NCBI GenBank assembly: GCA_018806985.1
Contig: JADANN010000390.1
Span: 496,001-560,000 of the forward strand
Source: Angiostrongylus vasorum
Lineage: Eukaryota > Nematoda > Chromadorea > Rhabditida > Metastrongylidae
DNA: 64,000 bases
Reading direction: 5' to 3'
This document shows, in pieces, positions 1-13,500 of the stretch (position 1 is its first letter; each line of letters begins with the position of its first letter). Both the position numbers and the translations under genes were made by a program. The notes under the pieces were generated by a model, which was not told the DNA's origin, made no database searches, and saw only the letters and a program-made list of their open reading frames with translations.

Positions 1-165
1 GGGAGGATAGTAGCACTGACTCAACACACCTATAGGCCACCGCGAGTCATTGTAAAGGCCAAATATACATTCAATCACCTCCAACGATACTTAATGAAGT
101 TGAATGCATGGCGTATCCCTCAGGGATTGATTAACGCCGAGAGCTTTATCCTTTATTCTTTATAT

Positions 166-1520
166 GACTTGGCTTCACATTTCTTGTGCAAATCATAGCA
201 CTTCATTTATTCGGTTCGTTGTCTTGCTCTGTTCTTCCGTGAAAGTCTTCAGATTTGCGTGTGAGCTCGGCTACTAGGTGACAACTTCCTCTTCTTTGTG
301 AATTTTGTTGAATGCTGGTCGAGCTGATTTCTCCGTGGTATTTCATGAAAGGCGTACTGGAAAGGTTTCCACTACAGATGCAGTTATTTGCGGACACTGG
401 ATGGGTAATGGCTTAACTTGCCTGTTGTGGTGTTAAACCGCTGACCACATTGTATGGGTCCCTTGTGTCCGTAAGGTTTATAAAAAACGATTAACCCGTC
501 CATCTGTATTATTTTGTCTAACATTTTTCGAAGATACGCAGAGTTGCAGACTCACTTTCCTATCGCATCCCCGCAATATAAATAGTGTTTCGAGGAAGTC
601 GATTACTCCCAAAGAAAAGCTTATTTACGCGTAAAAATTTCCAAGGATTAGATAGAGACAATGTTAAGGAAATCGGTCGTGAATGTCTTTGCACACCTTC
701 AGCGTTACACTTTTTAGTACCCGGTGTTACACAACTGAGCAGGTTAAGATCCTATTCTCTAAAGCTAATGAAATGCAAATGAGAAAGAAAACAACGAAGA
801 GTTATGAATATCAAAGTTGCCGTGAAGCTATTCGTAAGTTATCGATCCAATGTCTCGTAAACTGAGGAGACACACCTAAAATTGTTTGCTTGCCGCATGT
901 TTACGATTCATTCGCTCGCACTTGAAACGAAAGGGACCACTTCCTCGTGCCACGCCTCTCCCACACACTGTGTAATCAGTCCAATCGTCCTCGAAATGAA
1001 CTTTTTAACACTATTGATGAGTCTGATGAACGAATTCACGTGGAGATTGTTGGCTTCTGATCTTCTAAATGGTCATCGTTCCTACAGTTGTTCTCTCGAT
1101 CATGTTATTCATTCTGATCACATCATTTCTTTTTCGACTGTTCAAACAACGCCTCGAATCGCGTTTCTCATTGAAATCGGAAGTCTGTCGTGATGTTTGT
1201 TCACGACTTTCCAACTAATTTGGTCTTTGTGTTTACTGTTGTCATCACAACTTTGCTACTTAAATATGGATGTTGAGATTTCTGATTGACGGAAAACATT
1301 AACTGGTCCAGTATTACTTTCGTTTTTTGATAATTAATGTATCTTCTGAGTGGGCATTTACCGTTTTTTTTACGAACTGGAAGCTCTTATCTTCTTCTTC
1401 GCTCGCAGTTTTCTCCTATGTTTATAATTTTATGTCCCTATTTATGTTTTGTAATTATTCTGAACTCCTGTTTTCCACTGTCGGTTTTTTTTCCATACTG
1501 CTTGCAAGTCTTTTTTAAAG
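166..1520. other. Upstream region of PPIP5K, no gene recognised
   Basis: Short open frames occur on both strands but none has splice sites or similarity I recognise. It follows a truncated SINE at the window start and is presumably 5' flank or upstream intron of PPIP5K. Confidence 0.4.
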
Positions 1521-1530
1521 AAATTTCCAG
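1521..1530 (+). promoter_or_regulatory. Candidate spliced-leader trans-splice acceptor for PPIP5K
   Basis: AAATTTCCAG lies 22 bases upstream of the ATG at 1553, preceded by a T-rich stretch. Nematode mRNAs commonly receive a spliced leader at such a site a short distance before the start codon. The reading frame stays open upstream to about 1337, so a further 5' exon is an alternative. This is inference from position and motif only. Confidence 0.45.
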
Positions 1531-1552
1531 TGAGTCTAAAGTTTTTCTCGAA

Positions 1553-4500
1553 ATGAGCATACCCTGTCCACCACCACCTAGCGAGGAAACGTCGGCGTTT
1601 CAAAGCGGATCACAGGGGGGAAAAAAGGTGAAGGTTTTTTTCTTTGATATTCTGTTGTTTTTCGAATAGTCAAAGGTAACAAATGAGGTCTTCTTTATAG
1701 ATCCGAATCGGAATATGTGCAATGAATCGTAAAGCAACTAGTAAACCGATGAGAGCTATAATGTCGAAAATTGTTGACTATTACAAGGTTGGTTTACCAT
1801 ACGGTAAATTATTTTATTCCGTAACATAGAGTACGGTAATCGAGGTCATGAACTTAGCGCAGGCGTTTTGAATAGATGTTGCTTACTCTGATACGATTTG
1901 TAAAGTTCTTTTTCTTATACCCTTCAGTATGGGCTAATAGTGCTCTAGAGGCAATCCGGGGTTTAGTGTGTTTAAAGCACTCTCGCAAGTGTTTCCTGCT
2001 TTTCACAATAACTGCTGGTCTGTTTTTGCGATAACATTGTTGATTAAGACAGTGAGCGTGCTAAGATCTGTGGACATTCTTCCATTTTTCGCACTAAGGG
2101 TGACTATGGTCTGTCTTGTATTGGAACAAAGAAACGTTTTCTTATAATCAGATGAGGCTTTTTTTTCTTTAAAGTAAAGAAAAACGGGAGGTATTTCCGA
2201 AATTTCACATCTTCCACAGGTGGCTAACTGTGTTTATTAAGGAACATACGGAATGCTTTAACGTTGACCGCGTTTAGCGCACTGTTTAGAAATTTTCTGA
2301 ATTATCCATATGTGATTGGTTTGATCTCATCCCTAGGCATACGAAGCTCGTGATCCTTCCATGGTCGCAAAATTGAAACCAAACATGTCTGGGACAGTGA
2401 AGACACTGATTTGATGCATCAGTATTCAACCGGAACTCATTATATAGGCTAGTTGTGCATTGAACCAACTCTACGATGACAAGGATGAATTCGAATCCAT
2501 GACACATTCCTAACGGTTGATTAATGTCGAACGCTTTATCCTTTACATTTTTTTCTTTAGTATTGTAACACTGGAGGTTGAATTTGTGGCGTGGATGTGC
2601 ATTTGACCTTCACAATAACATGCGAAGTGAATGAAAAGCACGTCAGCGTTCTCCTCTTCGTAGATATAAATCTTTTTCCATGAATTATAGAAATTCAGAG
2701 GTGTTTTTGTCGGAGGTGGGTGTAGACATTTTAGTTATTTTGATGTCGGTTTGGATTTTAATTAATAAAAGGAGTTTCCATGTAAGATTGAAGTTGGTGG
2801 TCAGTTTTAGTCCATTCTTGTAAGCCCTTGTGATTCCAGCATTCTGAAGATACTTTGAACTAAGTGTGGGTTGTTGTTGGTAGTTGAGTTCCGTTGTAAT
2901 TTTCCAGTCGTAGTGATTGTGCGCAACATTCTTCAAGTACCAGCTGACAATCTATTACGATCCGATAACAGTCAGCAAAATATTCGGTGAGAGTTTTTGG
3001 TCGGAGACGAACCTAAGAACGACACTTGGTCGACACATATGGACGACTTTTGTATAAAGCATGTATCCCTTTGCCAAACGTATGGTATTCCTAAGTGCTC
3101 ATAATCGGCGCTAAAGCACCATGTTGACCAAGAAATAACGTCATCTTTTACCGTTATGAAGTTTGTGAAAAAAATTGCAATATATATTAGTTTCATCACA
3201 CTTGCTGCTTGCCATTTTAAAATCTATTTCGTTATTGATTGGTAATACTTTTTCTAACTCATGTTTGGCAATGGTTTTTAGGTTAATTGAGATGGCGCTC
3301 TCAGTTGATGAAAATCGCATCGTTCTGCATTGTGATTTCAAATTTTGACAATAAGCAACGATAGAAATCCGAAATGTCATCAAGGAATAGGCCAGGAAAA
3401 GACTCTCGAACGCGCATTGCTTAGATGGACCGAAGGGCGTCGTTCTAGGATTTGTGCTTGCCGGAGAGCATCGAGTGTACTCATCAGCAAATGATAACGT
3501 CTTTCTGAAGATCGAAGCTGCGGTTCCAAAACTACTTCGCGAATTGTAGAAAGACTCAACATTCATCATTCAAAAAATAGTTTCCATTTAGATGACGTGG
3601 AAAAGATGAGAAAACTCGAACTTGTGTGCCGCATGACTCGAACGAATGGCAGCGAGGTCGTTGTCAGGAATTCTGTTCGAAATTTTTTTAACACAGCAAA
3701 AACCGCCCATTTGTCGGTCGCATTGTGATGTTCGGAGAAAGCTGGATTCTTTACGACAACAGATGACGGTGAACGGAGACGCTTGAACGAGGAGAAGTTA
3801 CTGAACATTTTCCAAAACCTTGTTTGCATCGAAAGAATAGTTGTAACGACTTTTGTTCTCGTCAGATGGAATCATCTAATAAAACATTCTGAATGTTGGC
3901 AAAACGATAACAGCAGAGAATTACTTTCACGAAGTCGTTAGAATCATGCAAAAGCTGTTTCGTGGGTATCCAGACATGGACATCGGAGAAGATGTAAGCT
4001 TTTTTGACGACAGCACACGACTAAATGTTGCATATCTAACACTGTAGCAATTGAACAAGTTGGGCTACGAAACTTCCTCATCTGCCATATTCATTGGACC
4101 TATCACAAACAAACTTTGACGTTTTCAAAGCAGTTAAACAACTATTTGGAAACATCTCCAACAACCAAACCCTTGACAAAAAATACCGTCTAAGCATTCG
4201 TTGCTTCCGAAATTGACAGATTTATGTGCTAGAAACATGTGTTGCTAGGAATAGGCGCGGATTCTAACGGTCTTTTTTTTAACTGATAAACTTGTTGTTA
4301 AGCTGAATTGTGCAATTTTAAGCTTGCCGTTAAAAATAGACCATTATTTTGAACTCGCTTTATTGAGAAGCGAAAATGGTACATATTAGATTTTTCGATA
4401 AAAAATGCAGTGCCTGGATCGTTTTTTCTTTTTCTTTGCCAAATAAAGCATTCTACCACTGGCCTTAGGTGTGGAGGACATCATAGTTTTCTACTTTGGA

Positions 4501-7500
4501 GAGTGGAATTAGAGTTGTTTATCGGGAAAATGGAGTTAGGAAGTTGCTCAACCGGGAAATAGAATCTGTTGTCTCTCCTTCTCCCTCGTAAATTTGCCTA
4601 TGGTATGACCTCCAACAATCTTTGAGGCTTTCGTCTTTGTTAAGATTTTGACAGATTTTTAACGATAGTAAGAATACCGTTTGTCAAAAGTTCCTTACCA
4701 GAATATATTGGTCCTGCTAAGAGAATTTCCGTTCCAAGAAAAGTTGAGCGATACATAGGAGGTTGTATCCACGTTGACATCACATGGTAGGTTTTCTGGC
4801 GGAAACTTGATGGGACCAGGATGGATGGAATCAGCTACGTTAAAATGCTGTGGTAGAAAATATTCATGGTCTCATACACCTTGGCTTTTGAAAGAAATTA
4901 AAGGAGACAGAGTATTTAGGAAGAGTTTTGTTTCAAAAAAATGTGACTTTTAAGGATTGGCTGGAGTACTTTATTTTTCCTGAGTCAGTGATTATTAGTG
5001 AGCCGGTAGATCGATGGCCACTTTGTGATTGTCTCATTTCATTCCATTCTACCGATTTCCCTTTGCATAAGGTTCATATTATTTCTTCATCAGTATTTTT
5101 ATTTGCCTCCTATTTTTTACCACTTAAATTAATCTCTACCGATTTTCAGGCCATAGAATATGTGAAACTTCGTAAACCATATGTAATCAACGATCTGAAA
5201 CGGCAGTATGATTTGGTTGGTTTGTCTTCAATATGATAGTGTTTTAAATGTTGTTTTTATCTTTGGTCAACTGGTGCTTCTTCGGAAATTTGACCGTAAA
5301 TGGTTGCTAATAAATGCCAATGTATTTGTTTGATGGATGCTTTATGACGGCCGTATTATATTTTCCAGTTGGATCGTCGGAAGGTCTTTCGTACCCTGGC
5401 GAAAGAAGGTATCGAACATCCACGTCATGGCGTTTTGATGCGAGGCGACCCAACTGAAGAAGGTCCATCTTATACATCTTTGTGAATATATATTGTTGCC
5501 AGCGAAGTATACTTTGAAAATTAGCAGTTATTCGTAATCAACAGTCATGGATATATCCTTTGTCGGTACGGAATGTCTTGGTCGACCATCTGGACAATGA
5601 TTTACTTCATTCGATATAGAATGCGTGAGGGTTCTACTTAAAGATACAGGTCGAATGTGTTTCAGATAGCATATGTTGAGACGATTTTATAATGACAACC
5701 AAAGGTGACCTTAATCCAAATAGGCTAGTTCAAGAACGTACGACTGATAAGCAGGAATTTTTTCAGGGGATGTCCATTTTGGGCATTGCTTGATCTTGCA
5801 GGATAATTTCGTCACGTCTGCTTCTGAAATATAGGGCAGCCATGAGTTCATTAATTTGATCAGGCTAGACCTCGGTTGTAATAATGATAGTATGTCTGAG
5901 GTGGGAAATACCCACTCAGTTTTCTACGGCGTATGCTAACCACTATACCGAGAAGGTGACATTCTTATCGGTGGAAATCTTATGTCATCTATCCGTCTCT
6001 TTACGAATCCAACCAGTGCACCTCTTGGGTAAAGTTAGTGCCATTCATTGTCGGTGATGACAAGTCTGGGAGCTAATTCTAGTTCTTGCTGAATAGTAAA
6101 AGTCGAGCACTGATTTAAGAGCGACCGCTGCGATTTTTTCCTTGACAAAATGCTCGGTAATGATTGCTAGAAGCTCTTGATTTCACGAGTGAGTGGAGTT
6201 TGTGACTGATACAAAGACTCGACATTCCTTACTTAACCGCCAGTTGGAACAATGTTAAACAGCGATCTACGACCACATCATAGATGAGCATGTTCATATC
6301 CAATCCAGTTTGGCGTCTTGAGCACGGGTAATCTTCGAGGTTAATGTTCAACTGTTAAACCAGAAAAACCATATGTTTAGTGACATTCCGCAGAAAACAG
6401 ATGGCGTTCGGGCTCTGTAGCACACACAGAGCGGGCGCATTTCTGCAGCCCTGAGCCAGAAGAGCATCGAGGCGCGGTCAGGCTTGAGATGTGAATTTTA
6501 AGAACCTGGGTTATGCCCACCTGTTTATACGTAGTAATCATATGGTTTAGACGAAGAATATTGAAAACAAGATGTTTCTTATTGCGCTTTTTGTAAAACT
6601 ACGTTTTTAATTGGTATGTTTGATTTCCATCGAAGATCACTGAATTCAAAACGAATCTGTAATGAAAGCGCGATTGGAACGATTCCGAAACCTCAGTTTA
6701 ATGCTATTTTATCGTTGTCCATTTGCATTTCGCCAGTAAAATAAAGTCGAGCGAGTCTAAACAAGTCGGATTGATTTTTAATAATTGTGGATCACAGTTC
6801 TATGTGTGTGTTCCAGATGGTGTACTTGTCGAGCACAATGACCATATTGAAGTGAACGGTATGGTGTTCAACAAGCCATTCGTTGAGAAACCCGTCTCAG
6901 CAGAAGACCATAATATCTACATCTACTATCCAAGCTCCGTCGGTGGAGGATCGCAACGATTATTTCGGAAGGTGACCGTGTTTTTTTAATGATTTCTAAA
7001 ATAGGTGCTAAGATGATCATTGCGAAATCAATCAATCAGCGTATCGGTAATTATTCTGTCCTTGTAAGGTTTAGTGACTTTTAAAACAATATCCTTCAGG
7101 ATACTGTAACTCTTAGTGGAAGGTTGTTGAATTCAGCGCTTGTAAGTAGCTTTTAGCATAACTTTCGCTTTATGAGAGAAGATAAAAGTTTCTCTAATAA
7201 CTGATATTTTTAGCTAATATTCGCTTTACGTAACTAAATAATATGGCTTAGATTGCGGTGTCCTAACACTTCAGTACGTGATGTTATGGATTCAGATTCC
7301 TCATTTTAAATATTTAGGAAACATTCGATTTTATCGTAGGTATTGTGGACTCGTTATTGTCCGCAGATGTTTGTGAGGAAACGCTTGCTATCAGGGCTGA
7401 TTAGCGCTAGATTGAATCTAAACATTTCATTTCATTTGGGGAAAAATCCTAAAATTTGCTGAGGGTTTCATACTAATCTCTTCATTGTGAACTTCATCAA

Positions 7501-10500
7501 GTTTTTTTTTCTTTTTGAAATTAATTCAGGCACATTCTAGACTTCTGTTTATGACACGCTCCATGTGTTTGTTTAATATTCAGTTTGATTATAATTCAAG
7601 GTTTATTGGATAAGTAACAGCTGCGTGGCATTAAAAATGGAAACATTCGCACCATTAATATAAAAAACTAGGTGTGATAGTGGCAGTTTCACTTTTAGAT
7701 TAATAATCGAAGCAGTTGGTACTCACCGGTAAGTGAAGTGCGTAAGACTGGTTCTTACATCTATGAAGATTTTATACCGGCTGACGGCACTGATGTAAAG
7801 GTGAGACCTTCTTCTACCGTTCCCATTCATTCTTAGTGTTTACCATTTTAAGAAATGAAACATGGAAATGGATCATTGACAATTTGCCTGATTTCGAACA
7901 GTCAGAACTTAGTGGTATTTTGATCAATGGAGTTATTAGAAAGTATGAGTTGCCCAGTTTGACCATCCATGATATGGTCAGATTATGCCGTTTCATCCAT
8001 TTGCACAAGTTAGAATGCAAGAAAAGCGTTTTTAGTCTAGAACTAAATCTTTTTGAAAATTTCAAATGTACCCTGTCCTCTTGTCTGTGGACTTTTCTTG
8101 ATATGGTTGCAGATTTGGATACACCATCTTCTTCTAGGTGTATGCCGTTGGTCCTTATTATGCGCATGCAGAAGCTCGTAAAGCTCCAGGCTTGGATGGT
8201 AAGGTGGAACGTGATGCAGATGGAAAAGAAGTACGATACCCGGTGATATTGAGTCACAAGGAGAAGATGATTGCACGACGAGTTGTGTTGGCATTTGGAG
8301 TAGGTTCTGCCTAGTCACTGACGCTTTGGTGTCATTATAATTAAGTTTTAACTTTAAATAATAATGCGTTTTTCTTATTATTATTTACTATTATTACTAC
8401 TAATTACTAGCTGTAATTATTAATTATTACATACATACATGAATTACATATATTATTGTTATTATTATTGTCAACTGATAGGGTAGCAGATTGCCGTAAA
8501 ACATGTATGACCGTATTAGACCTACCATTTGTTGAGCGCCGAAATTAACAGTGACTTGAGATAACGGTGTGAACACAGTTAGGAGTGAGATTGACGATGA
8601 AACGAGTACACTGTGCCGTGTGCGAAGCTGCAAAACTGAAAAACATTAAAGCGGCGTGAAAAAAAAGGGGGAAGAATGAATGTCTATAGTATTTTTAGGC
8701 GTGTTTTTTCTGAAGGAGGTTGTAAATCTACTCCTTTTTTGAAATATTTAGTGTTACAATGTTTTTTTTTCTAGCAAACGGTCTGCGGTTTCGATCTACT
8801 CCGTGCTAATGGAAAATCATATGTTTGCGATGTGAATGGATTCTCGTTTGTTAAGACGTCAACCAAGTACTATGAGGTATTTTTCGCCATTTGAAACATT
8901 ATAGTTTTGTGATCAGTTTCTTAGCTGGATGTTTTTTCCTATAAAGGATACGGCGAAAATCCTCGGAAATACCATTTTGCGTCGTTTGGCAACTTCAATG
9001 AGCGTTAGGATCCCATATCAGATGCCACTAGGGGAGCAAGAAGCACCACCACTACTGGATCTTGGGCTTGGAGGTTAGATATTCTTTTATTTTTATAGGT
9101 GTCAAGATGATAGGAATTACAAAAGTGTTTTAGCTCATTCGTGATGTTGTTTCTTTATTTTCTGTGTTACCATGTGTTATAGAAAATAACAACTTTAGAT
9201 GATCCACCATTTGTCTCCACACCGTCTGGAAAACTGATGGAACTGCGTTGTGTCCTTGCAGTGATTCGACATGGTGATCGCACTCCGAAACAAAAAAATG
9301 AAGGTATTCGCTGTTTTTCTTTAGAATATTTATGTTTTCATTGTTTATAAGTGTCTTCATATCGGTCTATAAAGGTGTATATTGAAGGTTATCGTACACG
9401 ATGAACGATTTTTCGCCCTCTTCAAGAAATATGATGGTTTCAAGAAGAACGAAATTAAGATGAAGAGGCCGAATCAGCTGATGGAGGTGTTAGAATTGGC
9501 ACGGCAGATACTCGCTGAACACATTGTTAGTGCTGATAGTTTTGCTTTTTATATTTTCTTGTTTTAATTAGCGTTCATGTTTTTTTAATATGCATGAAGT
9601 CCTTCTGTTTGTGTATGTAGGTGCCTGTGAAATGGTAAGCGGGGGCAATTACATATGTCAAGGGTGATTTTAGTTAAACTATATGTAGTCTTAGTTGGCG
9701 CTAGTCCTTTTTTTCATCCAAAATAAGTTGTGAGCTGGTTATTTGACTTTTCGAGTAATTACAGAGGCTTGTTTCAGGCAATGCGCAACACGTTACTGTT
9801 ATCTATGGAAGAGTACGAAGACTCTGGTAATGAATGTCAGCGTCTAGAACATGATCTGGAACAGGTCGACGAAGAAATCAAACGCTGGGATCAAATGAGA
9901 GCCGTACTAGAAATGTATGATCAACATCGAAGAGAGAGTGTGGATTTCGGTGAGAATGCCAGCAGTGTGGGTGGTTCGGAATTTACCCATAATAAATCTG
10001 AAATCGTGCATAAAGTAGTAATGGCCTGTCGTCTGGATTCGGTTGGAGAACAGTCATATTCGACTGACGGAAGCGACTCGGAAGAGGACAATAATGAGAG
10101 GTTTTACGTGAGTTTAGATAAATACTCACCAATCGCAGTAGAGACTGCGTGAGAGATGGAACCGTGCATTCCCTAGCGCTCACGACGTTGCAACACCTTC
10201 ACATTTGTGCCTTTCCCACAGAAAATACAGGTACCGCTGTGATTTATGTCACTTCTTGCGCAGTTCCTACTAAGTATTCACTTATCGATGAACTTCATCG
10301 AAATACCCTTGTGAAATTCGGTTGGCAAGTCATACGCTGTGAAATGGATCGCGCCGTTAGTAAAATCATTGGTCCGGTTATGATTGTTTGTTTCCAGTGT
10401 TCTGTTCGTTACTGTGATTTACTGGTAAATAATCTAGTCTTACTTATGGTCTGCTGTTGTGCCTTTGATACACTGTGATTCCTTAATAATTAGATGCTTC

Positions 10501-13500
10501 AAATTGGTTGCGTATTGAAATAAAGTTGTTCATTCGTAAATGTCTGTGTAAAGTGACCAAGTGATGATATCTCTGTAAGAAAATATTGAGGAGGTCTTCA
10601 GTGGACTTTCCGAGACTTTAGTATAAAGTAGTATTCTTTTTTTTCGAGAGAGAGAGAAAAAGAGAAGAGAGAGGTCCTAAGTGAACGAGAGATTGAGCCC
10701 TGCGAGAATATGTTTTGATTATTGCGGAAATCAGCAATGAGTGGTGGACTTCTTGCAGGTATGGTCACTTCTCCGGCATAAATCGCAAAGTACAACTGAA
10801 ATATCTGAAGGTGCGTATGTGGAAAATTTTATACTGCAAGTTTGACTACCTGTATTCAATGTGTTGCTGTGTCTTTTACTAAAGACAGAAACGCTCTTAC
10901 GACTCTGATCTGCAGAAAGCATGAACTAGTCGGGGGGTAGTCAGTTGAGATCATGATATTGTTAGAGGGTTTTCGTAACCCTCTTTACTATGAGCCTGAC
11001 ATGTCTCAATCTAGGCTCGTGAATTTCGTTCTGGTGACAATGATGAGACGACACAACAGGGACCAGCATTGGTACTAATACTCAAATGGGGTGGTGAACT
11101 GACAACAGCGGGTGAGGTTATCTTTTCGAAATCGTTAAGCACAAGCCCTAAGTATGTGTAATTTAGCAGAAATGGGTTGAAAACAGTCATGAGAACGAGG
11201 TTAAAAAGTAGGTAATACGGGATTCTGGTGGTCGTCATTTGATATTATTTACATCAAAAGTGGTATGCATTGTTTTGTTTACCAAAGGTGCTTACTTTGA
11301 ACTGATTAGCCTTGTTTTGTACGCCAAGAAGTGTTGCGAATAGAAACACATTGTTGGGACAACTTAGGATTCTCTTGTTAAGCTTCTGACTGGTCGGGGT
11401 ACCAAGCTTCCTGTTGTGAAATTTTCTTGTATAAGCAGTATTCAACGGTTACCAAGTCTACTCCTTTGTGCCTATAAATTTTCAGGAAATCTACAAGCCG
11501 AGGCATTAGGTAAGCTTTTCCGTACGCTTTATCCTGGGATTCGACGAGCGGATGGCAAAAGTTCGCCAGAGGACACACAGGTTCGTTATAGCCTAATTCT
11601 GTTGGAATGGATTACAGCTCTTGTGTACTTTTCTCTCGATCCATATAATTTGTGATGCAAGAGTAACAGTCATTGCCACTTTGGCGGTCAATTCGTTGAA
11701 AAGTTGCTAACACAGATTTTGTTAAATACTCTCTTAGCCCTTTAGAAGTTGTTTGGACTTTCATCAATAGTTCATGGAGCAAACACGTTTTTTATGAGTT
11801 ACATCGATTACCGTTCAAGAGAGGCTTACCCTCCCAACGATTTACTACCTCATCGTGGCTGGGAGGTGTTCTTGGGTGTCGGACTGCGATGTACAGCGGG
11901 GGTATTCATCCTCCCGGCAAGGTCTTCCAAGCTCAGAAGGCGCCCGCCGTTTCTATCAGGATACCTAGCTAAGTGTAAACCAATGCCAGGATCCACTACC
12001 GTCCTGGTATTAAAGTCGCATGATGGCATATCTCCCTCTGATCCACAAGGGCTGCGACTGCCTGTGGTGATGAAGACCTGGGGCAAACTTTGGCCAAGCT
12101 GGCTGCGGGATTCCAGGGAACCAAAACAGCTTAACCAGCAAATTTCCGAAAAAATGGTGATTATGCTGGGGCCCGCACAACTAGTGAGGATGTGCCGTTC
12201 AAGTATGAAGTATCAAGTAAATACATCGATTACCAGTTTCAATCCACTTAATAGTCATTGTTTATTTTTAATATGTCGCCTTATTAGATTGAAACCTGAT
12301 GCTGAGTTTTTACACGCGGAGGAAATACGCGAATTTTTGTACCCAGGTTGTTCCGAGATCTGAGTCGTCTTGGTCTTTATTTTGATTCTCACAAAATTGT
12401 CATCTAAACAGGTTGTTCAGTGATGCTTTGTTGATCAATGTTGGTCATTTTTTAGTTTTGCAACTAAGTTTACTCTTTGTTGGCGAAACTTATAACGATG
12501 TGCGTGTAATTCCCGCTACCTTAAATTCCTTCCTGAGGCCCTTGTAGACCAGTGATCGGAGGCGCCCCTACAATACTCGGCCCCAGCTCCCTGGCCCACT
12601 AAGCTCTCCGTCTCTCTGGAGTCGGCAAATTGGTACCAGACTTGTCTGGGAGGATAGCATCACTGGTTCGATACATCGGTAGGCCACTGCGAATCATTGT
12701 ATAGGCCAGATATGTATTCAATCACCTCCAAACGATAGTTAATGAAGCCGAATGCATGGCGCATCCCACAGGGTTTGATCAAAGCCGAGAGTTTTATCTT
12801 TTTTGCCTTAAATTCCTTATGAGCTTTACAAAGCTTTGTTTAGGGCCTTGGATTTCTGCGCCTTCACTCTACGTATCGTCATGATCTCAAAATATACGCT
12901 TCTGATGAAGGCCGAGTACAGATGACGGCTGCTGCGTTTGCCAAGGTGCCATTACACTGATTTTTCAAACTAGTTTTCTTTCTTGTTAATCTGTGCTAAT
13001 GTTTTGTTTTTTCTTGGGTTTCTCTTTCACGCATTGATGAATTGTTATTCTCTAAAAAACGTCTATGCTCAAGGGAATGCTTGCATTGGAAGGGGAATTG
13101 ACACCGATTTTGATGCAAATGGTTAAATCTGCGAATACTGACGGGCTCCTGGATGACGACTGTAATGCTAGAGATTTCCAGTCTGAGCTGAAAGGATATC
13201 TCCATCAAGCTTTGCAGGTGACCCTCTCTTCAGGAGTGCAAAAGCTGCGAAATTTTTCCGAGGTTTCCTTTTTCGTCGTAACTTTTCCTCAAATACAGGT
13301 TGATCGCGACTGGACACAAGAGGATTATCAGGCGTTGAATCCTGACGGGTTGAGATCAATCAATAATGCAATGGAGTTTATTAAAAACCCGAAGAAAATG
13401 TGCCACGAAATTGCCGGTTACGTGGAACAAATGTGCAATATTATCAAGGACAACAAGCTTAGCAAACCACGTGAGTCTTGAAATTATGATAGGGATGGTT

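Larger units (their letters stand above)
1701..9073 (+). other. PPIP5K ATP-grasp kinase domain exons (2-10)
   Basis: These exons encode roughly residues 26-362. Seen in order: [14 protein letters not shown], then [27 protein letters not shown], the nucleotide-binding block [11 protein letters not shown] followed by [10 protein letters not shown], then [17 protein letters not shown], the [19 protein letters not shown] block, and finally [20 protein letters not shown]. The DVNGF motif is the ATP-grasp metal/nucleotide site of the family. All expected blocks are present and no key residue looks replaced, so the kinase half appears functional. The large second intron (1788-4954) has taken up a mariner element. 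Confidence 0.93.

Noticed and set aside
7814..8257. Minus-strand frames over PPIP5K exon 8
   Set aside because: They are shadows of the conserved plus-strand exon 8138-8299.
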